Shown: positions 12,311 to 25,746 of the stretch, piece after piece
How the letters are laid out: every line of letters begins with the position of its first letter
How positions within the stretch are numbered: position 1 is the first letter of the stretch
From: Liolophura sinensis
Lineage: Eukaryota > Mollusca > Polyplacophora > Chitonida > Chitonidae
Length of the DNA stretch: 64,000 nucleotides
Assembly: GCF_032854445.1 (NCBI RefSeq)
Contig: NC_088300.1
Location: 57,634,984-57,698,983 of the forward strand
Direction of reading: 5' to 3'
Position numbers and translations under genes: made by a program
The notes under the pieces: generated by a model
Told to the model about the DNA's origin: nothing
Database searches by the model: none
Seen by the model: the letters and a program-made list of their open reading frames with translations, nothing else

Positions 12311-12800
12311 ACCGCTTTCTTGTCTATCTCCACGGTATTTTTTTCTTATGTATGTTCATTCTCAGTGTACCCTATGTTGACTTCCTTGTCTATGTTCTAA
12401 ATTTTCCCTTATTAATAGTTACCTTATTCATTTTCTCCATCTTCCCTTGGTCAATAGCTTTCTTATCTTCTCAGCCTTCCCTGGCTAGATTAATATTATC
12501 TTTTGTACCATCCCAGTCTTCCCTAGGTTAACAGCTTTCTTGCTGATTTTCTCTGTTTTCTCTTGGTTAAAAGTAAACTTTCTTGTCTCTTTCCTCTAGT
12601 ATAATAGTTTTCTTGTTTACCTTAGTTTTTTCATTCTAACAGCCCCCTCGTTGATGTTTTCTATTTTCCCCAGGTTAAAATACTGGAAGGTCGTCGAGCA
12701 ACCTGCGGATGATGGTGGGTTTCCCTGCGCTCTGTCTGGATCTTCTCTGTCTTCCCTGTGTTGACAGATTTCTTGTCCATCCTCTCTGTCTCCCTAGGTT
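12311..12800. repeat. Decayed pyrimidine-rich repeats with a SINE fragment
   Basis: Loose copies of TTCCCTAGGTTAA and CTTTCTTGTCTAT continue to about 12800. At about 12675-12735 a SINE core fragment interrupts them (TCGTCGAGCAACCTGCGGAT, then GGTGGGTTTCCCTGCGCTCTG). Confidence 0.65.
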
Positions 12801-13645
12801 AATGTATAATTAGTTATTATATTGTTGCTTAATGCCATGCTCACACATTTTTCATTCACACTATGTCAGTTTATAGGTGGAGGAGCTGGTATGCCCAGTG
12901 TAAAACACCAACATGTTTTGTCACTTTTAATACATCCATATCGTAAAATATACATCAAATATACACCGGCTTTAACTAAGAAATATCAAAAAGTAAAAAT
13001 GGATAAATGACTTTAGGTCATGTTCAAATCACTCACCACTCCACCCTCATATTTTCCCTCAAACATCCCCACCCCAAAGCTACCTAAACATTACAATAAG
13101 GTCTTGCATCAGATTCCACTGTTACCTGAAACTGTACATAATAAGGCACATTAAATCAGTGCACATAATGAATGGCTTCACACCTCTCCTATAATACCGT
13201 GACCATGTGACCATGTATACTACTTCATACAGTGTAGTTTTTATGGTGATGAAGATGTCACATGAAGTAACACATCAGAGCTTGCTACAACAGAAATCAT
13301 AAATTAATCAAAATGACCTCAGTTTACATAGGATATGATAGGAATCTAGTTCAACCTCAACTCAACACATATACCAATCCTTAAATTCCTATCCCATCTA
13401 TCATGGCTTCCATTGCAAGCATAACATCTGTACAGAAATACCATGACAACATAATCCCTTCAGCAGAATATGCAAATAGATCAAGCATTTGATTAAAATA
13501 CTCAGACTGCCATGTATGAATTGTCAATAACCGTTAGTTTTAAAGGCAGATTACCCATGATTTCAATAACATCATTACCATGCTTTAAACACATCATAGA
13601 TTCAGAATATGCCTTGATGGCATCAGAGGTGAGAATTCATTATTA
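12801..13645. other. AT-rich intergenic DNA, nothing recognised
   Basis: Lies downstream of the SLC37A4 stop codon. I saw no exon and no repeat array. Part of it may be SLC37A4 3' UTR, but I found no clear minus-strand AATAAA between 13000 and 14009. Confidence 0.4.
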
Positions 13646-13905
13646 TTTATACATCAAACTTCGATATCACAACTTAATGTACAAACTCTGATATCATCCC
13701 ATAATGTACAAACTTTGAAATCCCCGCTTGATGTATAAACTTTGATATCATCTCTTAATATACAAACTTCAATATCGCCCCTTCATGTACAAACTTTGAT
13801 ATCACCACTTAATGTACAAACTTTGATATCACCACTTAATGTACAAACTTTGATATCACCACTTAATGCACTATCAAACATTGTACTGAAACAGACATGT
13901 TGTAC
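13646..13905. repeat. 27-bp minisatellite next to the SLC37A4 3' end
   Basis: Unit ACAAACTTTGATATCACCAC plus TTAATGT. Perfect copies begin at 13789, 13816 and 13843, with six or so diverged copies to their left. It starts about 105 bp beyond the SLC37A4 stop, so it may be transcribed in the 3' UTR. Confidence 0.9.
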
Positions 13906-14008
13906 AAACCTTGACATTATCAAGATGTGAATTTAGCACTAGACAGATAACAAAACAAAGTGTCAGATAAACACTGGAATGTGAATTGAAAAGTTGTTCT
14001 TCAGCCTC

Positions 14009-17000
14009 TCACTGGATCTTCTTATCCGTGTCTCCACTGGGTTGATAAACACAGGTAAGACAAAGTAACACCTGTAGAGCAGCCCCCAGGAGTAGTAGTG
14101 CAAATGCTCCCTCCCACTGATATAGGCTAGCCACCCAACTTAGTGGCAGGCCCGCTAATATCATACCAACTGAAAACATACCAAGAAGTACATGGAGAAC
14201 TAAAAAAATACCAAAAAACTGAAAAGTGAAAACATAACAACAACTAAATTAACAACTGAAAACAAAACAAAAAAAAAGAACCTCACTGCCGGGTTTCCAT
14301 CACCCACAAACATGACCTCCTTATTACATATCTATTTGAAATATTACGGCACTAAAGCAGAGTGAATCAGATAACTTTGTGGCCTGTATTTCCTTTTAGG
14401 AGTACCTCAAATAACACACAACTTTGACTTAAAGCTATACTCACCATTAGCTGATGCTGCTACAATGGAGTAAGCTGATCCAGAGACGTGTAGAGGTGCA
14501 GACTCCACGGCCATCACCCCATATAGGGCTATGGAGCCATAGAGACTGAAGCCCAGGCAGAAACCCACCCCGCTGATCACCAGCTGCAGGAAGGAGAGGT
14601 GAGAACAACATTAGGAAGTCATGTCTTAAACCTAGTACTATATAGTATTTCAGGATCGCTGGTAATTCAAAACACAATGATTTTGTATGACAAATAATAC
14701 CTAAAATAAAATGTACACGGTTAAAGAAACTTATTATTAAATATTCTGATAGTGGTCAAGATATATTTTCAATGTGGACTGGGAAAATTTGTACTCAGAT
14801 TAACGTGAAAAAAATTGATGAATATCATAATAAGGAATGAAGTTATGAAATCCACTGAGGTAATTCTCACCTGACTAGTTGTTTCAGTTACCACAGTAAC
14901 CAAAATAACAAGAGAAATAGTGATAATGACTGAGTTGATCAAAACCACAATAATCCTTCCACTTCCTGTTTGCTGAAGAGACTGAAACTGTCGCAGCAAA
15001 AAAAGAGAAAGTATACATTTTAGGACGGTTTTGAAGAAAAGATGTGTTAACTTTTGTTCTATAAATGCAATCTTTTGCTCTTACATACATCTTATATTTG
15101 TTACATTTCAAAATGATAATTTGTGTTACTGGTTACTGTTACACTTTGTATTTTAGAGTGGTTAATAACATTTTATTAACACAGTTAAAGAATTAAGATT
15201 TAACATTTCTGACTGAAAAGAAAAACAACAAAAAACAACAAAATATTTAAAATGAATTTTGGACAATAACAGATACATTCTGCTGTTACTTACCTTGACA
15301 ATCTTATCTGACGCATAACCAGCAATTAGAGATCCCACCACACCCCCTATTTCCTGACTACTGGTAAAACTACTACCTATAACAGGGTCAAATAACAAAA
15401 GAAAAAAAAGATTAACAAAAAAGATATAACTTTCACTGAACTAATGGGGAATATCCAATCCAAAACAAATCAGTCCAAGAAGTGCACTTGACTTCTTTTT
15501 TCTTGTTCTTGCTTGTGTATAGCACATGTAGTTCACATGCACTACAGTATAACAGCAGAGAATAATGGGTTTTTGTACTGTTTTAAATGACTTGTGTAGG
15601 TTGGAAATCTTGTGCCATCATGCAAGAAGACGGCCACCAACTGAAGTCAGGGTTTCAGTCAACTCCATACCTTTGCTAATATTCTGATGTCTTAAAGTGT
15701 ATTTCAGGCTTGAAAAGTAGACTGTATGACTATTTAAGACATGAGGATCCCTTCTGTACATCAAGACTGCTGAAATTCAACTTCAGCTTGCTGTACGTGG
15801 GAAGGCCTGCCAGCAACCTGTGGATGGTCATGGGTTTTCCCCAGGCTCTGCCCGGTTTCCTCCCACCATGATACTGGCCACCGTTGTATAAGTGAAATAT
15901 TCTTGAGTACAGCATAAAACACCAATCAAATAAATATAAAAGTACAACTTGTCTGGCCCAACCTAGCTGAATTTCAAGATGGCTGACACAACAGAGGCAG
16001 CTATGACCTCTGACCTGGACTTGCAAAACACCCTTTCAGGATTTCTCCCAGAAGACCTACTGAAGTGCACAAAACATCATGAGTGGACTGAGAAATCTGT
16101 TAACTCTGAGCAAAGATTCACAACTAGAGTGAAAATACAATTGGAAACCACGTGGATCAGCACGTAGAGTACCCTTGCAGAAAGAGCAATAAGGCAGCAG
16201 TGTGGAAAACAATGTAGAGATTAGAGCTTCAACTCCCCGAACAGGTAAAACTCACCAGGACTTGGCTATCACATCTGAGAAAGAATGGACTCTTCACCCC
16301 TTTTACTAGAGAGCTCTACCAGTTTTTCTCACCTACCAGGTGTATCAGACTGCTCATGCAAGATTTGCTTTGATCACCTTAAAAAGGTTAATCAAGAACT
16401 GCAGTATGAACTTGCCTTAGATTATCATTGATTGTCAGTCTTACACGAACATCAGGCTGAATCATATTCTGAGCTTCTCAGGTCAAGAAAAATGAAACCA
16501 GAAATGACCCCCAGGAATGCAGACAAAGCCAATACCAGCCAAAAGATCATGGTCAGTTACCACACAGTCAACATTCATGTCAACTGACACAAGTACACAG
16601 CATGCCAACAACCCTGGAAATGACTGTGGCTTCAGTGTTGTAATCAACAAGTCAGCTAATAATGCTGCTTCACCCACAGATGATCATGAAGATGTACTTG
16701 AACATCCTGTCCCTGTACTGTTGTGTGTAACACAATACCTCCACTAATTGGAGGGTTTTCATCACCTAATGAAGATGGAAATAACAAGAAATCCACTCTG
16801 ATAATAAATTGGTTCTTCAATTCTCCAGGGCATTAAACCCAGAGGACTTAACAGACAAGATTGTGCACGTGCAGGAGAACATGCGTACGGGACTTCATCA
16901 ACCTGCTAATGAATGAACCAGGTATGCTTCCAAACACAGACAGAGTCATTATGCAGGATGCAACAAATGATATCAGTCGGCCATAGGAGGTGTCTATAAA

Positions 17001-20000
17001 TGATTATGCAAATTTGATTTTGATACAATCAGCTTCAGAGGCCCACTGATTAGAATTATAATATTTGAACTCACCCCGAGGATCAACCCGGGTGTCAAGG
17101 CAACCCGCTTATACCTGTTGAATGAAGAACTTAAGGATCTGGCCATTTCTGGAACATGTCATCTTCTATCTTCAGACTGGACATGTAAATCGAGACATGC
17201 TTTGTGGTGAGGGTCTTCACCTAAGTGCCAAAGCGACGAGTCAACACTATCCATAGAATACTGAAAGTCAAGGAATCCTGCCACCCTGACTACAGTGATA
17301 AATCTGATGTGAACTACTGCAAAGTTCGTGGAGAGGCAAGTCACTCAGAAAATAAATGCAGCCATGGACAACCAGTGCTGTGCTGGAGGTGTCAGTGCTA
17401 TGGACACAAGATGAAATTCTATGAATTCTACTAGGACAGTGCCGAGGCAGAGAACACCACAAAATACAAAGGACTACCCGCCTCCTCAACCACATACACT
17501 CACAGTGCTAACCAACTCTATTTCAAATATTCTTGTAATGTCTTCAAATGTTAGGTTATTCTCATGTTCTGCCCAAGGCTTTAATAATGCAGTAGTACTT
17601 TGCTAAAGTTATTCTGATCTATTACTCCCATCATGTCTGTCATATTTATACTAATCAAGTTACTTGAAGGTGAATATTTTCCATTATTTTAACCTTCTAT
17701 CATTTACTGAGGACAGCTTTACCTCTGATCAGACATTTCTCTTGCCACAAAGCTAATGTCAGCACAATGTTCCCCTTAAGCCCGACAAGAAATCTCCTAT
17801 TTGTTCTCCAATTCCTGGCCTATCCTTAAATCTACCAACCAACGGAATTCATCTCGCCCACCTCAATGTCCAAACTCGGTGAAATTAAAATTTTGCTATC
17901 TAAATCAAAAAGAGAAATAGAAATAATAGGATTCGCTAAGACTTTTCTTAAAGGAGACATTTTTGATGCTGAAATTAGCACCAATGGATATAACTGTGAA
18001 CGTAAAGATAGGAACAATAAAGAGGGTGGTGGAATAACAGCATATGTATCAGACTGCCTGCCTTATAACCGTCGATATGATCTTGAAAACAGTAATTTAG
18101 AAGTACTATGGCTTGAAATCAAGCCAGCAAAGTGAAAGCCATTCTTGGCTATGTACATAGACCTCCAAACTCTCTTTCAATATGGATGCAAGAATTTAAA
18201 AAAATCTTAGAAAACATACATTTTCAACAACTAAAAAAAAAATGGTTCTCCTGGGTGATTTTAACATAGACTTGAGTAAAAACACTCCTAATGATAGGTG
18301 GAGTAGTATGACAGGCTCTTTAAACCTGATTCAACTCTGGTCTCACACTCGAATCACTTCATCCCCTTCAACTCTCATCATATGTATGTGACCTCAACTT
18401 AGAAAGTTGTACCTGTTCAAATCCCTGTTCTAGCCCTACATGATCATTTTCCGGTCTGTGTCATTCTCAAATCAAAGATTTACTACAGTAAGAAGCATAA
18501 ACGTTTTACAATTCAGTACAGGGCATGGTTTTCAACGAAAATCTTTTCCACCATGACCTAATGGATGTGCCATGGAAAACTATAGATCACATAATAAATC
18601 CCGAAGAGGCTGTGAATGAATGGTCAAACCTAGTCCAATATGTTCAAAATAAACATGGCCCCTTGAAAACAAGATGAGTCAAGTACCTTTCAAAACCATC
18701 ATGGGTTACACAAGATATTCTAAATTCAATGCATCAACAATATATGTACAAACGAAAGGAAGATGAGGCAAATAATAAACACTGGAAAAATAAAGTGAAT
18801 AAAATTGCTTGTGCAAAGAAGCAGCAATTTGCAAATGACTTGAAAGAAAATGCATCTTCTCCAACAGAATCTTGGAAATGTTGAGAAGATGTAATTCTAA
18901 GCAAAACAGTCTACAGCCTGATGCTATCACTGATGAGGATGGCAATGTAATAAATGATCCAGATTAAATTAGCCATATTTTTAATACCTTTTTCTCAAAT
19001 GTAGCCCAACATTTGATGGATATTAATAATATAAACAAGGACAATTTTGTCCAGAGTCTTGAAAAACTCAGGGAACAAGTCGAGGGAAAAGTTCCTCATG
19101 AAAACTTTTACTCGATAACAAATATCTTGTATGTTTCTGTATTGCAATACCCTTTAAACCTTGATAAAACTAAGGCCAATGGTCCAGACAATGTCGATGC
19201 TAGATTTCTTTCATCAGCAGCCCCAATTATTGCAAAATCTTTGACCATGCTAATGAACAAATACTGCATCTTCTGACCAATTCTTTTCCAGATAGGTGGA
19301 AAATTGCTAAAATTATCCCTCTTCACAAAGGCAATACAAAGGATAAAGTTGAAACTATTGTCCAATATCTTCTACCCGTTGTTTCAAAATTCACTGAATG
19401 ACATGTACATAACAGTTTATACGAGTATCTCTCAAATTTTAAATTATTGTATGAAAATCAATCTGGTTTCCTCTCCATACACTCTTGTGAAACTGCATTG
19501 CTGAAAATGGTTGAACACTGGCATAATTCAGTAAATAATGGGGAAGTTATGGAGCCGTACTTATAGACTTCAAGAAAGCATACAATACTGTAAATCATGA
19601 TATATTACTTGAAAAACTTAAAGTATTCAAATTTCACTCAAGTGCTCTTACCTTTTTCCTATCCTATCGATCTAACAGACAACAGAAAGTTGCTGCTGGA
19701 AGAGAAATGTCTGAGCAATGGATATTAAGGCCGGAGTCATTGAGCCCCATATAAATAGCGGTCATGGACTGCATTAAAGACTGGTGCGACAAAAACCTCA
19801 TGTTCATTAATTCCTAAAAATCTAAATACATGATACTTTGCTCCAAGCAAAGGCTGCAGTTAATCAAACATGTTCCTTTCTCTTGTTATATACTTATATA
19901 CTTACTTACTTATACTTGTTATACTTGATGGAAGTAAACTCGACCGAGTCAGTAATGCTAAACTAATTAGTATTTATAGTGATCAACATCTTTCCTGGAA

Positions 20001-23000
20001 CACACAAATCAAAAATGTGTGTAAAAAGTTTCTAAATTGCTAGGGATTCTTCTAATACTTAACTGTGGTGATATTTTCTATAAGTCTTATGTCCTTCCTC
20101 ACTTTAATTATTGCTGTGCAGTATGGGCAAACTATTCAATTAAACATAGAAAAAGGATAGTCAAGTTACAGAAAAGAGCTCCTTGTTTAGTTCTACAAGA
20201 AAGCATAAACACATCTGGAAGACTAAAAGACTAAAATGGATGCATTTTAATAAAAGGGTAAAGTACAAAATTCTTTGGATCATCTATAAAGCAGTGCATA
20301 ATCTCTGTCCAAACTATATTAAACAGCTTTTCCTTCCAAACAAATAGCTGCACAATATTGTTCTCAGATCAACACAACATAATATCTATCTCCCTAAAGC
20401 AAGGACAAATTACCTGCCAGAAAGTTTTAAACATACAGGCATCAAACTATGGAAATGCCTCCCTATCCACATAAAAGAAGCCCCTTCTCTATCAAGTTTT
20501 CAATTATGCTACTTAAAATCACAGTTATAGTCAGATAACAAATGAAATCTACGTACATGTATGAATGTGTTTCACTGTATCAACCATCTGGATAAAATCC
20601 CGTCTCTTAACTTTTCTTGTTCAGAATCTACATACTATATATTAAAACACAAAATCCAATTTTTTGTTTGTTTTCTCCTTTTATACTCAGATGTATTATT
20701 ATTATAGAAAATCTTTTCATAAGGCTATGCCCCTGTAACACTGTTGCACACATGTGCATTACTCAAACGAAACAGGGGATCTCCCACTCACTTGGTTTTT
20801 TTCTCTCTACATACGTGTAGGGAGTTCCAGCCAGCAGGGTGAGGGGAGGGGGGGGGAAGGGGGAAGGGGGTCGATAATGGGCCGTCTCACCCTACCTTAC
20901 TTCTCCTGCTGGTTGGGACAGTTGCAGGGACAGCACTGCTGGTTGCGTTCTTGCTCTTTGTATGTATGAATGTATATAGCTTCTCTTTTCAAACTACATG
21001 GTGCTTTATTTTGTTTTATATATACTGATGTATATTTTGATTGCACTCTGAAGTACAGGTTTCCTCTATATTTGTTTTCTCTCTGAAGGCCTTAGGGAAG
21101 AACAGTTTCATTATAAATTGACTGAGTTACCTATTATTATATATATTAGATATTATTATTATATAATAATTAAAGAAAGATTCCAGAAAATTTGAACCGT
21201 TTGGGATCTCTTATAAATGTTATATATCAGTTTCGCAAATTCTTATAAATACCACATGGCATCATAGCCCAGACAATACCATTTACAAAAAATGTTTTAT
21301 ATCGAAATAAATTTAGAAAAACCCAGGATCAGGGCTATATTAAGACTACAAGCATTCATGTGTGAATAGCTTCTGCTCACCTACTATATGACTATGACCC
21401 CGGTCTTGTATTAAGTATAGCTGACCCCAATCCAGTGAGGCCGAGCGAATACATGATGTTAACAGGTATCCTACACAGAGCTTGAGAAAAAAAGGCGTTA
21501 CTACGTCCAAAAGCGTCACTTTTCCAGATGTCCTATTATTGCCTCTTTTCTTTTCTCTATCATCTTTGATTTGCTCAGGTAGTCCCACATCTGTTGGTTT
21601 GTCACAAAGGAGTAGTTGGGAAACAACTGCGAACAGCATGGCCATTATGCCTATAACACAGAGACAAATGGACATAAGACATAACAGTATGAAATAAATG
21701 ACACCCATTACATATATAATTTACACTAGGATAAATATAAATGTGAAAACTTTTTTTGAAAACATTATTATCAAACAGTCACAAGAGTATGATTGAATGT
21801 ACAACTGAGACAAGTTACAATTACACAAACATGTTAATGCTCCTGCTGCAGGAAACTCTTTACTTCCATACTTGATCCAAAGACTTCTCTATTAAAACTG
21901 ATATCTTTCTGATAATCTATTAGCCAATACAGAGGGAGGAACTGCTCCAATTGTTGGTGGGGACATTGGAGTTCGCGCCATCCGAAATTGGTTGAGGACT
22001 TGTCTCCCCAGGGGAAAGATTGTCACTAACATGCCAAATGTCCATGGTTTAACTGGGGCACTCTTGTTTCTTTCACCCATAAAACTGACCGCCATTGTTT
22101 AAGTGGAATATTCTTGTGTATTGCATTAAACAAAAATCAACTCAACAAACAAATGATTGAACACCCAGAGAACTATTCATACCTGGTACTTGCATGCCTG
22201 TTCTCCAGCCATACTGCCTGGCAAGGTACATGCCCAGCAAAGGCCCCACACTACCAGCTACGTTCATAGAGGTGGACAGGCCACTCCATAGTGTTCCCAG
22301 CTGACCAGCAGGATACCACTAAAATACATCAAATGAAAATACAGATGATAACTGAAAAAATTGATCTCATGCAAAAGACCACTAAAAACATTTATTGTTT
22401 AGGCTTAGGCTGATTGAAAGGCCACCACCCATACAAACTATACACAATATCTGCTTCATTTGAACTCATACACATTTTTAAATATTTTTTTGTCACAGTA
22501 AATTATTAGATGTACAAGTCACATGAACAAATGTGGCTTTAACAGGGCAGGTGTAGGTCAGAGATCCAGACTGGCTGTGGAGGAGTGTACAATATGTACA
22601 TTCAAAACTGGTAGGCCAGCTATGAAGAGCATTTTTAAAATCACTTCAAAGAGTATGTAAAACATAAAGGACATCATATGAAAAAAGTTACCCAAGGTCA
22701 TTAGTAGATGTCGCAAGTATATAAGGTATGCAAAGAACTCGTCTGCAGATGAAGTGGATACAAAGCGGATGAAGGGGGATAATTCTGTAATCATACCTGA
22801 CTGACTTGGCAACCAGTAAAGCGAGATATGGTAATATGACTTACAGCTGATTTTGTTTGTTTCTTTGATAGTGGTTTACCTCTTAATCCATCAATGATCA
22901 TCTTTACCACATTAACATGGTGTCTTCTTGTTAAAGGCCATTCCACTGCTGACATATTTAAGAGCTACCTTAATGTAATACAGCGCCAAAAACACCAGAC

Positions 23001-25308
23001 ATGTTGCCAAGTCACACTATATGGATACTAGTGCAGACCGGATCAAATCACAGTCTTTGTTCAAAATAGTTTAATGAGCTAAATTTGTTTTATACCTTTT
23101 ATTTCAATAATTAGAGTTGTTGTAAACTAAAAATGCGTTATACATCTTGCTGGGCAATAACATTGAAATCCATTATATAGTTGAATAAAATTATCCTAAA
23201 TGACCTCTAATTTCACCCACAAACGTGCATTTTTAAAAGCAAATAAATGTCACAAAATATTCTTTTGGGAGCTGAAACTTACAATTTTTCATTAGATATC
23301 ATGTTCCAAGCAAACCTCCAAACACCTTCCTAAAATCAACCGAATTCTGAGAATCAGCAAAAGATTGGCCAGTTAGTCATGGATGAGATTTACCCTCATT
23401 TTGGGTATGTTTTGTTTCAAACTGAACTTGTCCACAATACTTACTCTCTTCATGAATTTAGCACAGGCAGGCCAACCAGGGCCATTGCTTAGGCCATTGA
23501 TAAACCAGAGTAAACCAAAAAACCAGACACTGTGACAAACTGAAACGAGCAAAAGCAGGAAAATCTATTTGGAACAGAATCATAATAATACATATACTGA
23601 GAACAACAACTTGTTAACAATGATAGTGAACCAGGCAGATACAAAAATAAATAATAGGATTTGCAGAGCATTCATTATCTGTTTTGATACAAAGCTACCA
23701 TGAAAAAGTAGCCAGCCACTTTGAACAAAGTTTTTCAAAAAGCAGCAGAATGCAGGTAACTAGTTACCGCTCTCTCATGAAACACCTGGATGTGTGCTTT
23801 CTTTATCATTCAGATTAATGGGTTGTCCTCCAGTTTAATGGGTTGTCCTCCAGTTTAATTTGTGCTCCATTTTACTGGGTTGTGCAGTTTATTGTGGTGT
23901 ACTCTGGTTTAATGGGTTGTGCTCCAGTTTAATGAGATGTGCTCTGGTTTAATGGGTTGTGCTCCAGTTTATTGAGTTGTACTCCGGTTTAATGGGTTGT
24001 GCTCCAGTTTAATGAATTGTGCTCTGGTTTAATGGGTTGTGCTCCAATTTATTGAGTTGTGCTCTGATTTAATGGGTTGTGCTCCATTTTATTGAGTTGT
24101 GCTCCGGTTTAATGGGTTATGTTCCAGTTTAATGAGTTCTGCACTGGTTTAATGTGTTATGCTCCAGTTTAAAGAGTTGTGCTCTGGTTTAATGGGTTGT
24201 GCTCCAGTTTCATGGGTTTTGCTCCAGTTTAATGATTTGTGCTCTGGATTAATGGGTTGTGCTCCGGTTTAATGGGTTGTGCTCCAGTTTAAAGACATGG
24301 TACTTGGTCTTTTCATGACAAAAGAGTGTTGTTACATTACAGTAAATCACATATAACTTCATGGAATTTTTTACCCACTATAAACATCCCTTACTTTACT
24401 GAAGTGTAAGAAGGTGAAAAACATGTGAACATTTTATGTGATTAATAGTAATTCGCACACAATGTCACATTTTATTTTCACCAGCTTTTCACCTTTCTGC
24501 ACAACAGTCTGCACAGCAGGTTGATAAGTTGGTGAAAAAATGTTAAGGTGATTTACTGAGTGTATTATCAAAGCAGCGTTGTAACCTTACCTGTAAATGT
24601 TAGCGTGGATAAACCACAGAGTAGAAGTCCCAGAGAAAACAGCAGTTTAGGGCTGACCCTGTCCACCAGTAAGCCACTCAGGAACTTCCCTAAGGTGTAT
24701 GCAATTGCTTGACTGCTGGCAATCAGTCCTGTAGTACATGCAAACTTATATAACAGACAGGACACAATCAAATCTGTGAATCACAAGGTATTTTAAGTGC
24801 CTGTTACTTACGAGGATACCCACAAATAACTACTTTATATATATGTGAATTATGACAAAAATTAACAATTCACTTCATTAAAAGAAATGGGGGTTGCAAT
24901 TTAATTTCTTTCTTCATCTACTGGTATACATTTTTTTTTTCAGTTATAATGAGCTGTTAAAAAAACAAATTCGTGTAAGCTAGGTCAGACTTTTACACAA
25001 GTTTGAACGTTCTGATGGGTTAAGGCATCTCAGTCTGAGCTGGTTATTGCGCGCAAAAACTATATTTATCTACTGTATATATGATAACTAACAACTGTGA
25101 CACTGCCAGTAAAGACGTATTCATGCCAACCTAAGTCACTCTTCGCCAGTCCTTCCTCTTCTGATATGACGGCTGTGGTAAAGCTAAATGATTTTCGTGT
25201 ACAAATGTAAAGAAAGTAGCCGATATATAAACATCCAAATATGACGATTTGTCTTTGAAGATAGACATTTTCCGTCATATTCTTTTGGACGTACACGTAA
25301 TTTATCAA
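14009..25308 (-). CDS. SLC37A4: Glucose-6-phosphate exchanger SLC37A4 (G6PT), complete, nine exons
   Basis: Major-facilitator antiporter that exchanges glucose-6-phosphate for phosphate across the ER membrane and feeds glucose-6-phosphatase. Exons in transcript order: 25131-25308, 24591-24728, 23445-23539, 22183-22318, 21381-21650, 15294-15376, 14871-14981, 14445-14583, 14009-14169. Phases agree throughout and sum to 436 aa, against about 429 in vertebrates. Recognisable blocks are RKSFSFTTAVISEEEGLAKS, SSQAIAYTLGKFLSGLLVD, LLWFINGLSNGPGWPACAKF, SGLSTSMNVAGSVGPLLG, DKPTDVGLPEQ, DWGQLYLIQDRGHSHIVG, SSQEIGGVVGSLIAGYASD, YGSIALYGVMAVESAP and ANVGMILAGLPLSWVASLYQW. Start: the Met at 25308 or the one ten residues later (25278); the second may be the true start. 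The exon 1 donor (TTAG|GTTGGC) is weak. Introns hold a LINE relic, SINE pieces and a 20-bp array. Confidence 0.93.
15785..15950 (+). repeat. SINE copy in SLC37A4 intron 5
   Basis: Carries the shared core: GGGAAGGCCTGCCAGCAACC, GGATGGTCATGGGTTTTCCC, AGTGAAATATTCTTGAGTAC and the CACCAATCAAATAAATA tail. It lies just upstream of the LINE relic. Confidence 0.85.
15965..20530 (+). pseudogene. Dead LINE (CR1/Jockey-like) antisense in SLC37A4 intron 5
   Basis: ORF1 part: an SGNH-esterase-like segment (LTPRINPG near 17070, GLHLSAKAT near 17212) and a zinc-knuckle region with CKVRGEASHSENKCSHG and CWRCQCYGHKMKF (17320-17415). ORF2 part: endonuclease with GGGITAYVSDCLPYNRRYDL (18028-18086), a frameshift near 18133, then LLGDFNIDL near 18250. 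RT fingers with DFKKAYNTVNHDILLEKLK are at about 19567-19623. After YRSNRQQKVAAGRE near 19700 the sequence jumps to the thumb region (MDCIKDWCDKN near 19763). The palm box with GVPQGS and YADD appears deleted. The 3' part (SYVLPHFNYC near 20085) ends around 20530. Multiple stops and frameshifts make it inactive. Edges are approximate. Confidence 0.82.
20836..20873 (+). other. G-rich run with quadruplex potential
   Basis: Several consecutive runs of four to ten G separated by A or AA lie on the plus strand, in SLC37A4 intron 5. In the SLC37A4 transcript they would be C-rich. No function can be read from the sequence. Confidence 0.6.
22080..22155 (+). repeat. SINE 3' fragment in SLC37A4 intron 4
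   Basis: Contains ACCGCCATTGTTTAAGTGGA and ATATTCTTGTGTATTGCATT, diverged versions of the SINE 3' core, about 30 bp from exon 4. The remainder of this intron shows nothing recognisable. Confidence 0.6.
23812..24297. repeat. 20-bp minisatellite in SLC37A4 intron 2
   Basis: About 24 copies of GGTTTAATGGGTTGTGCTCC with common variants (CTCCAGTTTAATGAGTTGTG). Most neighbouring copies keep exact 20-bp spacing. Confidence 0.92.
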
Positions 25309-25746
25309 ATCCCTTGCTCAGTTCGTCAACACAGAGCATTGATGTTGAAATGCTCTCCCAGCAGATACTCTTGTTAACACTTCGCCTAACACACGAAATG
25401 TCTCTAAGCCTGGAGATTCAAGATGGCGGTGCCCTTGCCGGCATGTGTCGTCTGCTTGAAGCTGCAGTAGTCGAGTGAAAATCAAGCTAAAATGTGCATG
25501 GGGCACATTGACGTGAGGCGAAGAGCGTTCAGAGGATCTCTATAGCTATTTATAATTCAGTTTACTTGTCTTTAACGCTCGTAGTTTGTGCTGATTCCCA
25601 GTATACGTTGAACTTTATCGACATGTTGGAGCTCAGGCTACTGTAGCCGTAAGATGGTTGATAGCCATGGGTTGATAAACACATCTAATCTTTTGTACTT
25701 GTATTTGTTATTAACAACATTTTAACGTTGGCTAGGCGTATGCAAT
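25309..25746. promoter_or_regulatory. Head-to-head promoter region of SLC37A4 and the DUF1057 hydrolase
   Basis: Only 438 bp separate the two divergent start codons, so both promoters and 5' UTRs should lie here. AAGATGGCGGT at 25420-25430 matches the YY1 core (AAnATGGCGGC) often found near TATA-less transcription starts. A weaker TAAGATGGTTG lies at about 25650. I see no convincing TATA box. That the promoter is shared is inferred from geometry alone. Confidence 0.6.
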
